This document shows, in pieces, positions 8,940 to 20,578 of a stretch of DNA of 64,000 nt. This DNA comes from Caprella mutica (lineage: Eukaryota; Arthropoda; Malacostraca; Amphipoda; Caprellidae), in NCBI GenBank assembly GCA_947561585.1, contig CANNZV010002365.1, forward strand, positions 37,611 through 101,610, in the 5' to 3' direction. The notes under the pieces were generated by a model, which saw only the letters and a program-made list of their open reading frames with translations, had not been told where the DNA came from and did no database searches. Made by a program: the position numbers and the translations under genes. Position 1 is the stretch's first letter. Each line of letters starts with the position of its first letter.

Positions 8940-10975
8940 AATATATCAGTAACTGAAGTAACAAAAGCAGCCACCAGAGGTCACACTGAGTCTCGGTAGA
9001 GAAGACAAATAAAAATGTTACCTCTTTTGCATTCACAGCAGAGGCAACAAGTGCTTATTTTTAACGGTAGGTAAAAAGTGACCTTTTTTGTGACAATGCA
9101 CCGCGCATTCATCCAAAGATGCAGCGTAAAAATCTGTTATCAGACACTATGCATTCAATGGTCTAAATATTTGCAACCGCCGGAATGGAATGTTGGGTGT
9201 ATTTTTATTTCAATGAATCACTTGGATTAAATTAACCAATGATGAATTTAGTGTATCACTTGGAATATAGTTTTTGCATATCATCATGTTAACTGTAATT
9301 GATTAGTTTTAAAGTAAATACCAATGTCATGTTTTTAACATTAAGTCACAGTGGTGAAGATTGTTTCTAAATACTTTCAATTCATTATTTTATCAATATA
9401 TGTATAATTTTATTATGATTTTCTTTCCATATATACATAATACTAATAGTAAAGACACTAAAATATTAAGAATTTTGTCAGTTTTTTGTATGAATTAAAA
9501 ATATCTTAAGTATAAAGAACATTTATTTCTACTTAAGTTACATTCACAGTAAATTTTCCGAATGCCATTTCCCTTCCTTCTCTCTTCAATAAATCTCCCT
9601 CTGATTTCCTTACTTTTTACTGCAATTGGCAACCGCTTCCTATTCAGCTGAAATAAAAATACTTCAACAGAACGAGAATCTAATTGTGATGCAAAAACTG
9701 ATAGAATGCAAACCGCTTCATTTGTAGGTGAACTTCAACTGAATTTCCCCACTAATAGAGTAGTGATGCGGTTACTCATTATCTAACATGGGTAAGAAAG
9801 ACGGGGATGATTAAAGTTATCTTATTAATTATTAATGAAACATTATACCTGATTAAAGGACGGTAACTAATTGGTTATTTACTTTTGTGACAATTTCACT
9901 GAATACTCTTTATAACAGAACATATCATATATATGTGCATTATGCACAGTGTGCAGTGTATATTCTTGGACACTTGCTCTGGTCGGAAATTAGTTGGTGC
10001 ACAGAAATTTAGAAATTGGTTGGAAATACTTGGTGGCTGGTGCAACTTTTTTTTATGTTTGATAAGACAAGGATTTTTGAAAGAAACTTTAGGTTAACTT
10101 AATCATATAATGTAGGTTAACTTATTCATATGACGAAACACAAAGGAATATATGACAAAACACTAATCAGAAACAATTTCTTACTGTGCACCAACTATTT
10201 CCGACATGAGGGATTAATAAAAAACCTATAGTTAACTGTTCTGAAAACCTCCCATCTCTGAAAAAAATTCAACTCCGCCCAACTTCAATCCTAAGATGCA
10301 TGTCAAAGTCATTGAAAAAAATGATATGAATTATTTAAAAATAATATTCTTTTGAATGTTTGTAAAATATCAACTGCCAAACTCCGCCTACTTACCAGTC
10401 AGCCAATCACAGACTAGTATTCGAACTGCATGCAACTCTCTTTGAAAACATGAGTGCATTTTCACTGCATAGAACTGCAAAAAGATTTCAATACTCGCAT
10501 TTGTTCGTTAGAGATGCATGCGAGGTTTATTTTCTGTCACAAAGTTTAGGGTAACTGCAGTGAGAAGTTACCGTAAGTCTATTATATTTTTCTGCTTATT
10601 TTCATCGATGGTAATATAAGGTTAAATTATTGTTGACACCTCACACGTGTAATTGTGAAAAGTTTATCTTTCTTCCCTTCTTTCCACTTTCCCAATTTAT
10701 CAATGGGACAACAATAGAGTGAATGGTGTGTGTTCTGTAAATCTGAACACATAATGGAGTAAATCTGTTAATGGGTGAAAAAGTTACCTAAATATACTCT
10801 GCAGCAGATATTGTATAATAAAAAGAAGGTAAATAGAGAAAGGTGGAAGCGTGTGAGGTATTTTTTTTTTTGAGATAACTATGCTGAATTATTTTTATTG
10901 GTTATAGATTAAGGAAAAATAATTTCATATAAAAAAAAACTTATCACTGCACATTTTAATATGAAAGTAAAGTTT
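8940..10975 (+). repeat. Left arm of a long inverted repeat (C1)
   Basis: Reverse-complementary to 23485-25645 over about 2 kb with small indels. Landmarks in order: CCACCAGAGGTCACACTGAG, ATTCATCCAAAGATGCAGCG, CATTTCCCTTCCTTCTCTC, GCGGTTACTCATTATC, AAACACTAATCAGAAACAAT, the P hairpin, CTCACACGTGTAATTGTG, AGTAAATCTGTTAATGGG. No gene recognised. Confidence 0.8.
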
Positions 10976-11334
10976 ATATTAAATTGGTCAGAATTGACCA
11001 ATGATGAGAGTAATTTCAATAGACATATAACTGAAAAACTAACGAATACCGAACTAGAACATTTCAGGCTCTTTTATTTCTGTACCTGACTTTAATTAAT
11101 AACTTAATAAGCACTTGCTGCTAAAACTTGTTGCTTTTGAAGAGTATTTCTAACATACTCACAGATAGTCAATACTTAATATATGATGCTATTTGTAACT
11201 TTTATGGTTAAGGGGTTAAAAATATAAACGAGTTTGAAGTATGAGATTAATTCAGGTCAATGGAGAAATAAGAATCTTATTAATTGATGTATTAAAAAGT
11301 TTGAAATTCCGCTCTAATAATTCATGCATTCATG
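10976..11334. other. No feature seen
   Basis: AT-rich spacer between the left arm and the second R dimer; the same stretch is at 38613-38970 in C2. No coding or RNA signal. Confidence 0.5.
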
Positions 11335-11349
11335 TGCAGTATTTCGAGT

Positions 11350-11565
11350 CTGTAATGCAGTCAGAATTTCTATTGAATCCCATGCAGTGTAATGTGATTG
11401 GATAAATTATGAAGGCGGAGCTAAAATGAATCCGAACTTGCAATCCAAATGCATTTAAGGAAAAGTTTTTGCAGTATTTCGAGTCTGTAATGCAGTCAGA
11501 ATTTATTTTAAATCCCATGTAATGTAATGTGATTGGAGGAGAGGATTCATGAAGGCGGAGCTACA
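11350..11565 (+). repeat. Second R-family dimer (C1)
   Basis: Two direct units of 135 bp with TCTGTAATGCAGTCAGAATT and AAGGCGGAGCTA. The second unit has an insertion in the GATTGGAGGA part. Followed by the usual R sequence CACCACATTCCTCCTCTC. Confidence 0.75.
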
Positions 11566-11684
11566 GTCTCTCACTCACAGTAAATACCTTTACAGCAACT
11601 AGAACAAACACCACATTCCTCCTCTCAATTATAGACTCATTTTTATTTTGCCCTACAAATCATAAAAACTTCAAATATTATTAC

Positions 11685-12953
11685 TAGTGCCCGGTTTTCT
11701 ATGCCCTTTCAATCTAGGCGAAATAGCACTAAAAACTAGGCAAAATATGCTCTTAAAAATATGCTTTATAGCCCAAATCTATGCTAAATATGCCGTTATA
11801 AATTGACTAGTTATACCTCAAATAACGTTTTCTTTATTCAAAAACATTCCGTATGAGTCAAATGGTAGACTTAATTACGTATACATTTCTTTAATTTTGA
11901 GGTTGCATAGGTATATGATGTTGAATAATGTTTCCCGTTTCAATTGGAAAATTATCGAAGTACATTTTTTGTAATTATTAAAAATGGAATTGGAAATCAA
12001 ACCACATTTTGTGCATCGCATTTTTAAATAAATTTAGAATGAAATTTAATAATATAGCAACAAATAACCATAAACGATAATTTCTCAGATTCTCAGTTTT
12101 ACTAAGAGATAGCTAAAGTTTCATTAATATCTATCAAAATATTAGAACAAGAAAAATAAGTCTCTATATAACGATATATGGTAAATAATGAGATTTAATT
12201 ATTTATTCATCTAGCTAGATGAAAATAATAGTAGCTATATTTAGAATATAAATAATTTAGCAATAAACAATTTTAAGTTTTGAAAAGCTTCTTTCTACTT
12301 CATTGCAACTGATGTCAATGTGACGTACTTGAAATACATTGCATTTTGTGTTATATTCCTTTCAATCTGCACCTCTTTCACTCCAGCGATAATGCTTCGT
12401 ATTTATTATATGTGTTGCAATCCAGGATTATTTGCTACAATATGGTTGGCATCATGTTGGCATCATCCTCATTCAAATCTACAAAATTTACACTCTTTTA
12501 CGCCTATGTTTCGCTGTTTTAAACTGTGATACAGCATTTGATTTCTTGTAGCTACTCAGCTTCACATTGCATGGCTTGCATTTCAAAACAACGTTTTCAT
12601 TGCTTAACACTCAAATTCATCAACCAAAATTCGTATCATGACGTTATCAGACCGCTTAACTTTGGGTATTATTAATTAATGAGTTGTTAAGACTACGAGG
12701 ACTTGAAAGTAAATGACTTGCTAAAATATTACATCAACAAAAAAAAACTGTAAATAGAAAATGGAGCAACAGTAGCATAAACTTTAATATCTTAAATAGA
12801 GTTTTGCATGTTGTAGCATAGACAAAAATATCTTTAAATAGAATTTTATATGCTTTGTATGTAAAATAGCTTAATGCCTATGAAGCATAGATCATCTATG
12901 CTTTAATAGCTTTCTATGCTGTTATTCTGTTAGAGCATAAAAATCCGGGCTCT
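11685..12953. mobile_element. 1.27-kb TIR element with 9-bp target duplication (C1)
   Basis: Ends TAGTGCCCGGTTTTCTATG (TAGAGCCCGGATTTCTATG in C2) and, reverse complemented, AGAGCCCGGATTTTTATGC; TATTATTAC is duplicated at 11676-11684 and 12954-12962. Many AAATATGC/TATGCT motifs lie near both ends, as in the binding regions of some hAT elements, but a 9-bp duplication would also fit a Mutator-like element. If the outer bases are read differently the duplication is 8 bp. No transposase; the frame at 12320-12529 is chance. It sits in an R module. Confidence 0.75.
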
Positions 12954-12962
12954 TATTATTAC

Positions 12963-13654
12963 ACATTAGTAATGAATATCTGTGAGTGTGTTCAATATAC
13001 TCACAAAAATCTACCCTTGTAGCACCCGCTGTTTCTACCTGCTGTGGGTAGAACCTTCTGGTGAATATGAAAATCTGTAAATGCTTCAATGGCTCATTTT
13101 GAATTAGTTTAATTATGAAATACAATATGATTATCTTAAACAATGAACCTTTGTTTAACAAATTTCTTATGTAATAGATACTAAAGTCTCTAGAAAATAT
13201 TTTTCTCTCTTCAATATTAATCTATTCAGTAACTGAAGTAACAAAAGCAGCCACCAGAGGTCACACTGAGTCTTGATATTTATTTGGTATTTATGGGTAA
13301 AGTTTTTGAGTCTTGTTTATTAATGTTTAAAACTTTTATGATTAGTTGAGTAAATTAGAAATGAGTTTGAAAATGAGATGAGGAATGCGATGCTTTTTTT
13401 CTGGTAAGTGTAAAAATTAATAAAGTTATATTATATTATGAAAATGTCTGCGCCTTCATAATTTCTGCAATCACATTTCACTGTGTGAGAAATTCTCCCT
13501 GCATTACAGACTCAAATTAAAACAAAAAATTCCAGAAGTGCATTTGGAGTGTTAGTACAGATTCTCAGGACTCTATTGTTTTTATTCTTCAAATGGCACT
13601 GTAATGAATTTGTTCATTCGGTGCATTGACTCAACAGCTCTGCATTGTTAACTA
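12963..13654. repeat. R modules in both orientations before satellite S1
   Basis: Forward R pieces (AATGAATATCTGTGAGTGTG, TTCTACCTGCTGTGGGTAG, CCACCAGAGGTCACACTGAG) are followed at about 13450-13560 by a reversed R unit (GCGCCTTCATAATTTCTGC, TGCATTACAGACTCAAAT), after which the 58-bp array begins. Confidence 0.6.
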
Positions 13655-14356
13655 AATGCAGTCACAATATCACCAGCTGCATAATGAATCAATAGACTTG
13701 CATCGTCAGTCAAATGCAGTCACAATATCACCAGCTGCATAATGATTCAATAGACTTGCATCGTCAGTCAAATGCAGTAACAATATCACCAGCTGCATAA
13801 TGATTCAATAGACTTGCATCGTCAGTCAAATGCAGTAACAATATCACCAGCTGCATAATGATTCAATAGACTTGCATCGTCAGTCAAATGCAGTAACAAT
13901 ATCACCAGCTGCATATTGGTTCAATAGACTTGCATCGTCAGTCAAATGCAGTAACAATATCACCAGCTGAATAATGATTCAATAGACTTGCATCGTCAGT
14001 CGAATGCAGTCACAATATCACCAGCTGCATAATAATTCAATAGACTTGCATCGTCAGTCAAATGCAGTCACAATATCACCAGCTACATAATGATTCAATA
14101 GACTTGCATCGTCAGTCAAATGCAGTCACAATATCACCAGCTGCATAATGATTCAATAGACTTGCATCGTCAGTCGAATGCAGTCACAATATCACCAGCT
14201 GAATGGTGATTCGATAGACTTGCATCGTCAGTCGAATGCAGTCACAATATCACCAGCTGCATAATGATTCAATAGACTTGCATCGTCAGTCAAATGCAGT
14301 CAGAATATCATCAGCTGCATAATGATTCAATAGACTTGCATCGTCAGTCAAATGCA
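13655..14356 (+). repeat. Satellite S1: 58-bp unit, about 12 copies (C1)
   Basis: Unit landmarks: CAATATCACCAGCTGCATAA, TGATTCAATAGACTTGCATC, GTCAGTCAAATGCAGTCA. Units vary at a few positions (TCAAATGC/TCGAATGC, GTAACAATATC, AATGGTGATTCGATAG). There is no unique spacer between units, so it is a tandem satellite and not a CRISPR array. C2 holds about 16 more units at this place. Confidence 0.95.
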
Positions 14357-16170
14357 ATAAAGTAAAGTGTAATGCCTAATTGCTTTAACATTCAGATGTG
14401 GAATCAATTTCTAATTATATTGATAATTCTAAAATAAAAAGAGACATTCACTTCATCTGTCAAAACGTTGAAACAGACAAACAAAACTGGAATGTCTATT
14501 TACCTCATATTAAACAGAGACAGGAAAACAAACCTCCAATGCAATTCCACTGAACACAAAAGACGCTTTGAAATCTTTTTGCAGTTCTGTACAGTGAAAA
14601 TGCACTCAAGTTTTCAAAGAGAGTTGCATGCAGTTTGAATACTAGTCTGTGATTGGCTGACTGGAAAGTAGGCGGAGTTTGGTAGTTGAGACCTAACTAC
14701 CATCCTGAATCAGCTCTTTCTAATAGTTATAGTAATAATTTTTACATAATTTGGGCATGCATGCATCAGAGGGTCGATATAGATACAATGTTCACTGGTT
14801 ATAATGTCTGAAATTTCAATAATTGGCTTTCTTCAGTTACGGCACAAGAAACAGATGCTGACAGAAGACTTCAATCGAGTGTCGTACAAGTGAAAAATAT
14901 CTGGTTCTAGTGGAAACTGCGAAATTATTCTCAGTGTTCGGACAATTTAAATCGACTTTGAATACACATTCTTTAGAGATTTTTCATTCAATGCAATTAC
15001 GAATAAAAAGTAGAGAGCCAAATTCGAGATGAAAAGAATGAAACATTTTTTAGATATTTCGGTCGCAGTGGTAGAAAATTTCTCTGAAAAAAGAGAAACA
15101 TGCAATGTCAGTTAAGACTTTTATGGACACATTCTAATAAAAATTTGTTAGTTGTCCCTATTAAATACAAGAGAAAAAATGATTCTTCATTAAAACTGCA
15201 ATTTGTTCTTATTCGACCCAAAACACAAGTTAACCCTATTTCTTCCGTATCGCCACCAAACACAAGCAACTGGATATTTTAATCTTCTCTATCATACTTT
15301 TTCAAGAGTTTATTTAGCCCACTTATCCAACACCCATTAAAAGATTTACTCCATTATGCGTTAACTTTTACAGAACACACACCATTCACTCTATTGTAGT
15401 CCCATTGATAAATTGGGAAAGTGGAAAGGAGGATAGAAATACAAATAATCAGTCTTTCTATCTTTATTATTGCACGTGCTATAAGCTCATGAATCTTGAG
15501 GTGCTTTATTTAATGTGATGTGCTTAAAATTATTTATGAATATGAAACTATATTCGATCTGCATTTCTTACAAAGAAAATCTGAAGGAAATTAATCTTAA
15601 GACACATTGAAAATCAGACAAATAGAAATATATTTCAAATTACCTCCCTTCTTCATTCGCTATTATCATTTTGTGGACATCAATCATTCTGTTTATGATA
15701 TTGTAAGAATTGAACTACAAAGACTATTTCTTTCGGATTTTCAATGCAAGATTGTAAAGAATATCTGCGAGTTTGTTGTAGATCTTCACAAAAACTTTAC
15801 CCGTGCAGTTCCGTTCGTTTCTACCTGCTGTAGGTAATACATTCGTGTGGAAAGACTGCAGAGAAAAGTTAAAACTGGCGTTGGGATACATAGAGTAAGG
15901 TTATACACTAAATAAATAATAATATTTTATGGTTTATCTGTGCGCCTACCTACGTGGTGAGTTGCAGGTACTATTTAAAATGAGTTAAATTGACGTTGCT
16001 TAAAACAACACATTTATGAGTTGATAATTTTTAATTCCCGATGGTCAGAACAACTATCTGTGATAGTCAAAACTACTCGTGATAGTTGAACCAATTATAT
16101 GTAATAGTTAAAACAACTACAGAACAAGGTTACATCAACTACTTGTGAATGTTTCTCAAATCACTCCTAT
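14357..16170. other. Mixed spacer with two P fragments
   Basis: P pieces in right-arm orientation lie at about 14560-14690 (ATTGGCTGACTGGAAAGTAG, GGCGGAGTTTGG) and 15325-15430 (AGATTTACTCCATTATGCG, CACCATTCACTCTATTG). An R motif TTCTACCTGCTGTAGGTAAT is at about 15817-15837. The 76-codon frame at 15607-15837 is open in both units with one residue changed, but I see no domain and count it as unproven. The rest shows nothing I can name. Confidence 0.55.
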
Positions 16171-16620
16171 GTGTTATACCAACTCCTCGTGTAGGTTATA
16201 CCAACTCCTCGTGTAGGTTATACCAACTCCTCGTGTAGGTTATACCAACTCCTCGTGTAGGTTATACCAACTCCTCGTGTAGGTTATACCAACTCCTCGT
16301 GTAGGTTATACCAACTCCTCGTGTAGGTTATACCAACTCCTCGTGTAGGTTATACCAACTCCTCGTGTAGGTTATACCAACTCCTCGTGTAGGTTATACC
16401 AGCTTCTCGTGTTGGTTACATCAACTACTCGTGTAGGTTATATCAACTACTCGTGTAGGTTATATCAACTACTCGTGCAGGTTATATCAACTACTCGTGT
16501 AGTTATATCAACTACTCGTGTTGGTTATATCAACTACTCGTGTAGGTTACATCAACATCTCTTGTTGGTTATATCAACTACTATTAAACTAAGTAAATGT
16601 ATATCAACTATTAGTGTAGG
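16171..16620 (+). repeat. 22-bp minisatellite (C1)
   Basis: Unit GTAGGTTATACCAACTCCTC plus GT, about ten near-perfect copies, then a diverged half with TATATCAACTACTCGTG up to about 16620. C2 has exactly two units (44 bp) fewer. Open frames through it are by-products of the period. Confidence 0.95.
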
Positions 16621-17056
16621 TTGAAATCTAGGTCCGGTTAGCAGTAACCAAACTTTTTACATGACTTTTTCATTCACTATATTTACCCAATTAAATCATA
16701 ATCTCAAGTTTGGTCCCGATATCAATTAGATTAGACTATTTATTCTCTACGACAAAATCTAACATGTTCATTTATTTTCCTACTTTTGCTTCTGTGATAT
16801 GCATACTATTTTGATTTTTAAAAAATGATTGATCACCTATACTAATCTTTGCTTTTTGGTATGTTTTCGATCTGATGAATTGATATATGGTTAGTAGTTG
16901 TAAATTAATAGATTAGATTGAATAAATAACTTCATCAGGTCTGTTTATAAATAAGTAGTTAGATGACGTACTATTAGGCCCTGATATAGAAATTTGCTAA
17001 TAGAATTACCAAAGTCAAATTGAAAACGAAATATAAACATTTAAGTTTTAGATTTA
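16621..17056. other. No feature seen
   Basis: AT-rich DNA present once per unit and identical in C2 as far as I compared. If the candidate gene at 17057-17424 is real, this is its 3' flank; its stop codon overlaps an AATAAA on the minus strand. Confidence 0.5.
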
Positions 17057-17424
17057 TTATTTAGAAGTACAATTTGAATCCTCGTCACTGTCTGTCACGA
17101 CTATAGGTTGCCAATTCCTGAAATAAGAGATTCGTATATTTATATATAATAGAAATTTATAGTATAGTTTATATACAATACCAATAACATACCTACTCTT
17201 TTTCCTTGTGTGATGAGATAGCGACAGCTTCAATATTCTTTTCATGTCTGGAATCCCTAAAAGCATATGAAAAAGTAAGAGCTAATCATATTGCAAATAC
17301 ATATTTAAAAATCATTTAATATTTTCAAATACTAACTTTGACAGAGCATAATAGTTCCTGAATCATTTAAAGGAATTGAAGAGGACTCCGATAGTTGATG
17401 ACGTTGATCTACTCCATCAATTCT
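17057..17424 (-). CDS. Candidate 3' end of a spliced gene, three exons (C1)
   Basis: Inferred from splice signals, not from a known family. Minus strand: exon 17424-17337 (frame contains QLSESSSIPLNDSGTIMLCQ), donor GTTAGT; exon 17256-17193 (acceptor TATGCTTTTAG; IPDMKRILKLSLSHHTRKK), donor AG|GTATGT; last exon 17117-17057 (acceptor TCTCTTATTTCAG; NWQPIVVTDSDEDSN...), stop TAA. Introns of 80 and 75 nt; phases 1 and 2 fit across both joins. The C-terminus PIVVTDSDED looks like a SUMO-interacting motif (hydrophobic core plus acidic run), and HHTRKK is a basic patch. The upstream limit is unclear because a TGA precedes the first listed exon in frame at 17425-17427. It could be a host gene fragment captured by the unit, or chance. 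Confidence 0.35.
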
Positions 17425-17691
17425 TCATAAAGATCTGAAAGTAGATTCAGAAAATATAGAAAACCATATTAATAAGGAAATGAAGAGAATTATTAACTGA
17501 AAATTGTTTCATGTTGGTAAATCATTTATATAAAATGTTAAACTATTTATAAATCTTCAGGTGTAGTATAAATTTAGCTCTAATGAATGCAATGGATTTT
17601 CCTTGCTAATCCTCATAATTTTGTTCATTATACACTCTTAATTTAGACTTTAATTAAATACCAAAAAAGTATAATATATCAAAAGGCTCAC

Positions 17692-17772
17692 CTCTGGTTG
17701 GAGTTCTCCCTGCCAAATCCCTGGACGGTGTTCTCCTTCAACTACCTCCCTGGATGGAGTTCTCCCGGTCAT
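17692..17772 (-). other. Possible upstream coding exon, ATG to GTGAGC donor
   Basis: On the minus strand an ATG at 17772 opens 27 codons (MTGRTPSREVVEGEHR...) ending at a strong donor GAG|GTGAGC. The phase does not fit the next exon-like segment without an extra exon, and the stretch itself is a degenerate repeat of GGGAGAACTCCATCCAGG, so I keep it apart from the candidate gene. Confidence 0.2.
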
Positions 17773-18081
17773 AGAAAACTAGGGTCAAGTAGGTAAATTG
17801 GGGCACTTTTACTAACTGCGGTCTCTTATCTCAGAATCATTAATAACTATCATGGTTTCAAGGCACTCGTGAAATAAATAGTACCTATCATAAAATGAAC
17901 TAATTATGATATTCAGCAATTCAATATATAGATAAACTAATTTCAGAATGATTTTGAGACTCTCTTAATAGGGCCACAATCAGAAATTAAAGAACCGAAT
18001 TTACCTGTGTACCCTACCTATAGGTAGACTAACTAGTTTTAAAATATATAAATTATCAGACCACTTTTCTTAAGATACTAG
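17773..18081. other. No feature seen
   Basis: AT-rich, once per unit, with no repeat or frame I can support. Confidence 0.45.
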
Positions 18082-18248
18082 GATAAGTTCCGAAATATCG
18101 GACGGTTTCACAATTTCGGTCGCCTAAGAAAAACTATATAAAATAATTAATCAACCTTTTTTTTTAATTAGCTATTAGGTAGCTATATACTACACTTCAT
18201 ACGTGACCGAAAATTTGAAATCGCCTGATAATTTGGAACTTACCCTAT
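18082..18248. repeat. Imperfect inverted repeat, about 170 bp
   Basis: Left arm GATAAGTTCCGAAATATCGG...CAATTTCGGTCGC (18082-18123) pairs with right arm GTGACCGAAAATTTG...TTGGAACTTACCCTATC (18203-18248). It looks like an old foldback MITE; no clear target duplication. The open frame over the right arm (ending at a TAG near 18316) is probably a by-product. Identical in C2 (46595-46761). Confidence 0.5.
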
Positions 18249-18739
18249 CTGAGGACAGCGAAATAACTGCCTATAAAGCCTTTGTAGAAGGTATTGGCAC
18301 TGAAAAAAACAGCTAGGTAGGTATGATGCTTAAATAAGTTAACATATAATAATCTGGGAAAATTTGTTTGGATATCAGTTTACAAACTGGAAGGTAGTAA
18401 TCAATATTTATTATTATGAAAAGTTATATACAGATAATCAGCTTTTCAAATAACTACCTAGCCGCCAGCCTATCGAATCCCCAAAATTTTAGAATAGTTA
18501 GGCAGACATTTATCAATTTATTAATGGAATTAATTAATAATCGATCGGCAGTGATAATACTATTTAGTGCATATAACGCTATTGTTTGCACTTGAAATAA
18601 AATGGTATGGAGGAGTGTTCACATTCGACAAGTAACACACTTAAAACAAGATTTGAACTGTAAAGTGTCAACTGATTAATTGGCTTTGAGGAAAGCATAA
18701 GTTGCCACATACTCATTTGATTTAAACCTAAACTTAAAA
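18249..18739. other. No feature seen
   Basis: AT-rich, once per unit. No support for a gene or repeat. Confidence 0.45.
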
Positions 18740-19260
18740 AAAGTAGCACCAACTCTCATAGTAAGTTAATTTATACACCAGATACATAGGATTAACAGTC
18801 TTTGTGGGTTACTTTAACACACTATGTCATAGTTGTTTTAACTCACACCTAAATTTATAAAAAAGTATCGCCAACTCTCATAGTAAGTTAATTCGTACAC
18901 TGCAGAATACTTTGGATTAACAGTCTTTGTATGTTACTATAACACACTATGTCATAGTTGATTTAACTCGCACCTATACTTTAAAAAAAGTAACGTCAAC
19001 TTTCATAGTAAGTTAATTCATACACCAGATACATTGATTTGACAATCTTTGTGAGTTACTTCAACACACTATGTCATAGTTGTTTTAACATATGTTCAAA
19101 CTCCCAAAATGTAACTCTAACTCTCATAGTAAGTTGATTCAATCCATAAAATGATTTGAATTAACTATGTTTGGTGACACACCACGTCATAGTTGTTTTG
19201 ACACACGTGAAAACATGAATGTAGTCTAACTAACTCACGTAATAAATTGATTCAAAACAT
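18740..19260 (+). repeat. Tandem repeat of about 122 bp, four to five copies (C1)
   Basis: AACTCTCATAGTAAGTTAAT recurs at 18751, 18873, 18998 and 19119 (spacings 122, 125, 121), each followed by CACACTATGTCATAGTTG. Divergence between units is clear, so the array is older than the 58-bp arrays. No length difference from C2 is visible. Confidence 0.9.
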
Positions 19261-20578
19261 AAATTGTTGACCCATTAAATATGAGTAAACTTTTTTCTCT
19301 GTGTACCAATATCATTTTTTAACATTAAGCTACAAATATGAGAAAGGATTGTTTCTAAATCATTTCATACATTTCTTTATTGGTATACATTTTTCTGTTA
19401 ATTTTCGTTCCTTAAAATTACACAATACTAAATAGTAAAGAGACTAAATTTTAAACCAAATAATACTGTCAACTTATTATATGGAATGAAAATTTCTTCA
19501 GTACAAAAAACATTTATTTCTACTTGGTTACATTCGAATTTATTTTTCCGAATGCAATTTCCCTTCCCTCTCCCTCCAATAAATCTCTCTCTGATTTCCT
19601 TACTTTTTACTGCAATTGACAACCACTTCCTATTCAGTTGAAATAAAAATACTTCAACAGAACGAGAATCTAGTTGTGATGCAAAAACTGATAGAATGCA
19701 AACCGCTACATTTGTAGGTGAACTTCAACTGAATTTCCCCACTAATAGAGTAGTGATGCGGTTACTCATTATCTAACATGGGTATGAAAGACGGGGATGA
19801 TTAAAGTTGTCAAATTAATTATTAATGAAACATTATACCTGATTAAAGGACGGTAATTTGCTATTTATTTTTGCGAAGATACAACATAAGTTAAAGTAAT
19901 GAGAACAATAAAATGTGTATTTGCTAACAACTTCACTTGATACTTTTCTAAATGTTTGAAAGATATTATGTAGATGCGCATTGTGCAGTACTTATGTTTG
20001 TGGCATTGACAGTTGGGCACTATGTAGGTGGTATTTCTTAAGCTGAAACTTTATCATGTAGATTCGAATAGCCATGTCTGTCAAATATCATAGTCACCTG
20101 AGTCTAATCTTACAATAATAAAAAACAAGGTAATTAATTTAAAAAAATCTTCTTTCTAAAAACTCCGCAGCAAATTACCACTTCAACTCCGCCCTCAATC
20201 TAACCCTCTGATACATGTAAAAAGTCTTGGAAAGACCTATAAGGTCAAATTATTGTTGACACCTCACACGTGTAATTGTGAAAAGTTTATCTTTTTTCCC
20301 TTCTTTTCACTTTCCCAATTTATCAATGGGACTACAATAGAGTGAATGGTGTGTGTTCTGTAAATGTTAGCACATAAAGCAGTAAATCTGTTAATGGGTG
20401 AACAAGTTATCTAAACAGTCTCTTTAACAAAGTGTCTTTTGAAAGGAAGGTAACTAGGGAAAGGATGTAAATTGTAGATCCAATGCAGTGTGATGCAATT
20501 GGAGGAATTTTGAAAGCGGAACTAAAATGAACCTGAACTTTCACTTCTGAAAGTTTTTGCTCTATTACATGTCTGTAA
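19261..20578 (+). repeat. Third, degraded copy of the arm sequence (C1)
   Basis: Runs parallel to about 9300-9860 and 10630-10800: CATTTCCCTTCCCTCTCC, AACAGAACGAGAATCTAG, GCGGTTACTCATTATC, then after a break CTCACACGTGTAATTGTG and CAATAGAGTGAATGGTG. It ends in an R-like unit (GATGCAATTGGAGGAATTTT) that leads straight into satellite S2. Confidence 0.7.

Noticed and set aside
12320..12529. 69-codon frame with Cys residues
   Set aside because: It lies within a non-autonomous TIR element and has no transposase motif.
13655..14356. CRISPR-like array of regularly spaced repeats
   Set aside because: The whole 58-bp period is repeated with no unique spacers, and the DNA is eukaryotic.
15607..15837. 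76-codon frame open in both units
   Set aside because: No domain, it ends in an R-repeat motif, and one difference between copies is too little to test for constraint.
16409..16624. Frame with repeated TTRVGYINYSCR pattern
   Set aside because: Periodic translation of the 22-bp minisatellite.
18135..18318. Plus-strand exon-like frame (SEDSEITAYKAF) ending before GTAGGTATG
   Set aside because: It overlaps one arm of an imperfect inverted repeat and has no matching partner exon.
19428..19622. Minus-strand frame found in both units
   Set aside because: It is part of the degraded arm repeat that also occurs in other places and orientations without an open frame.
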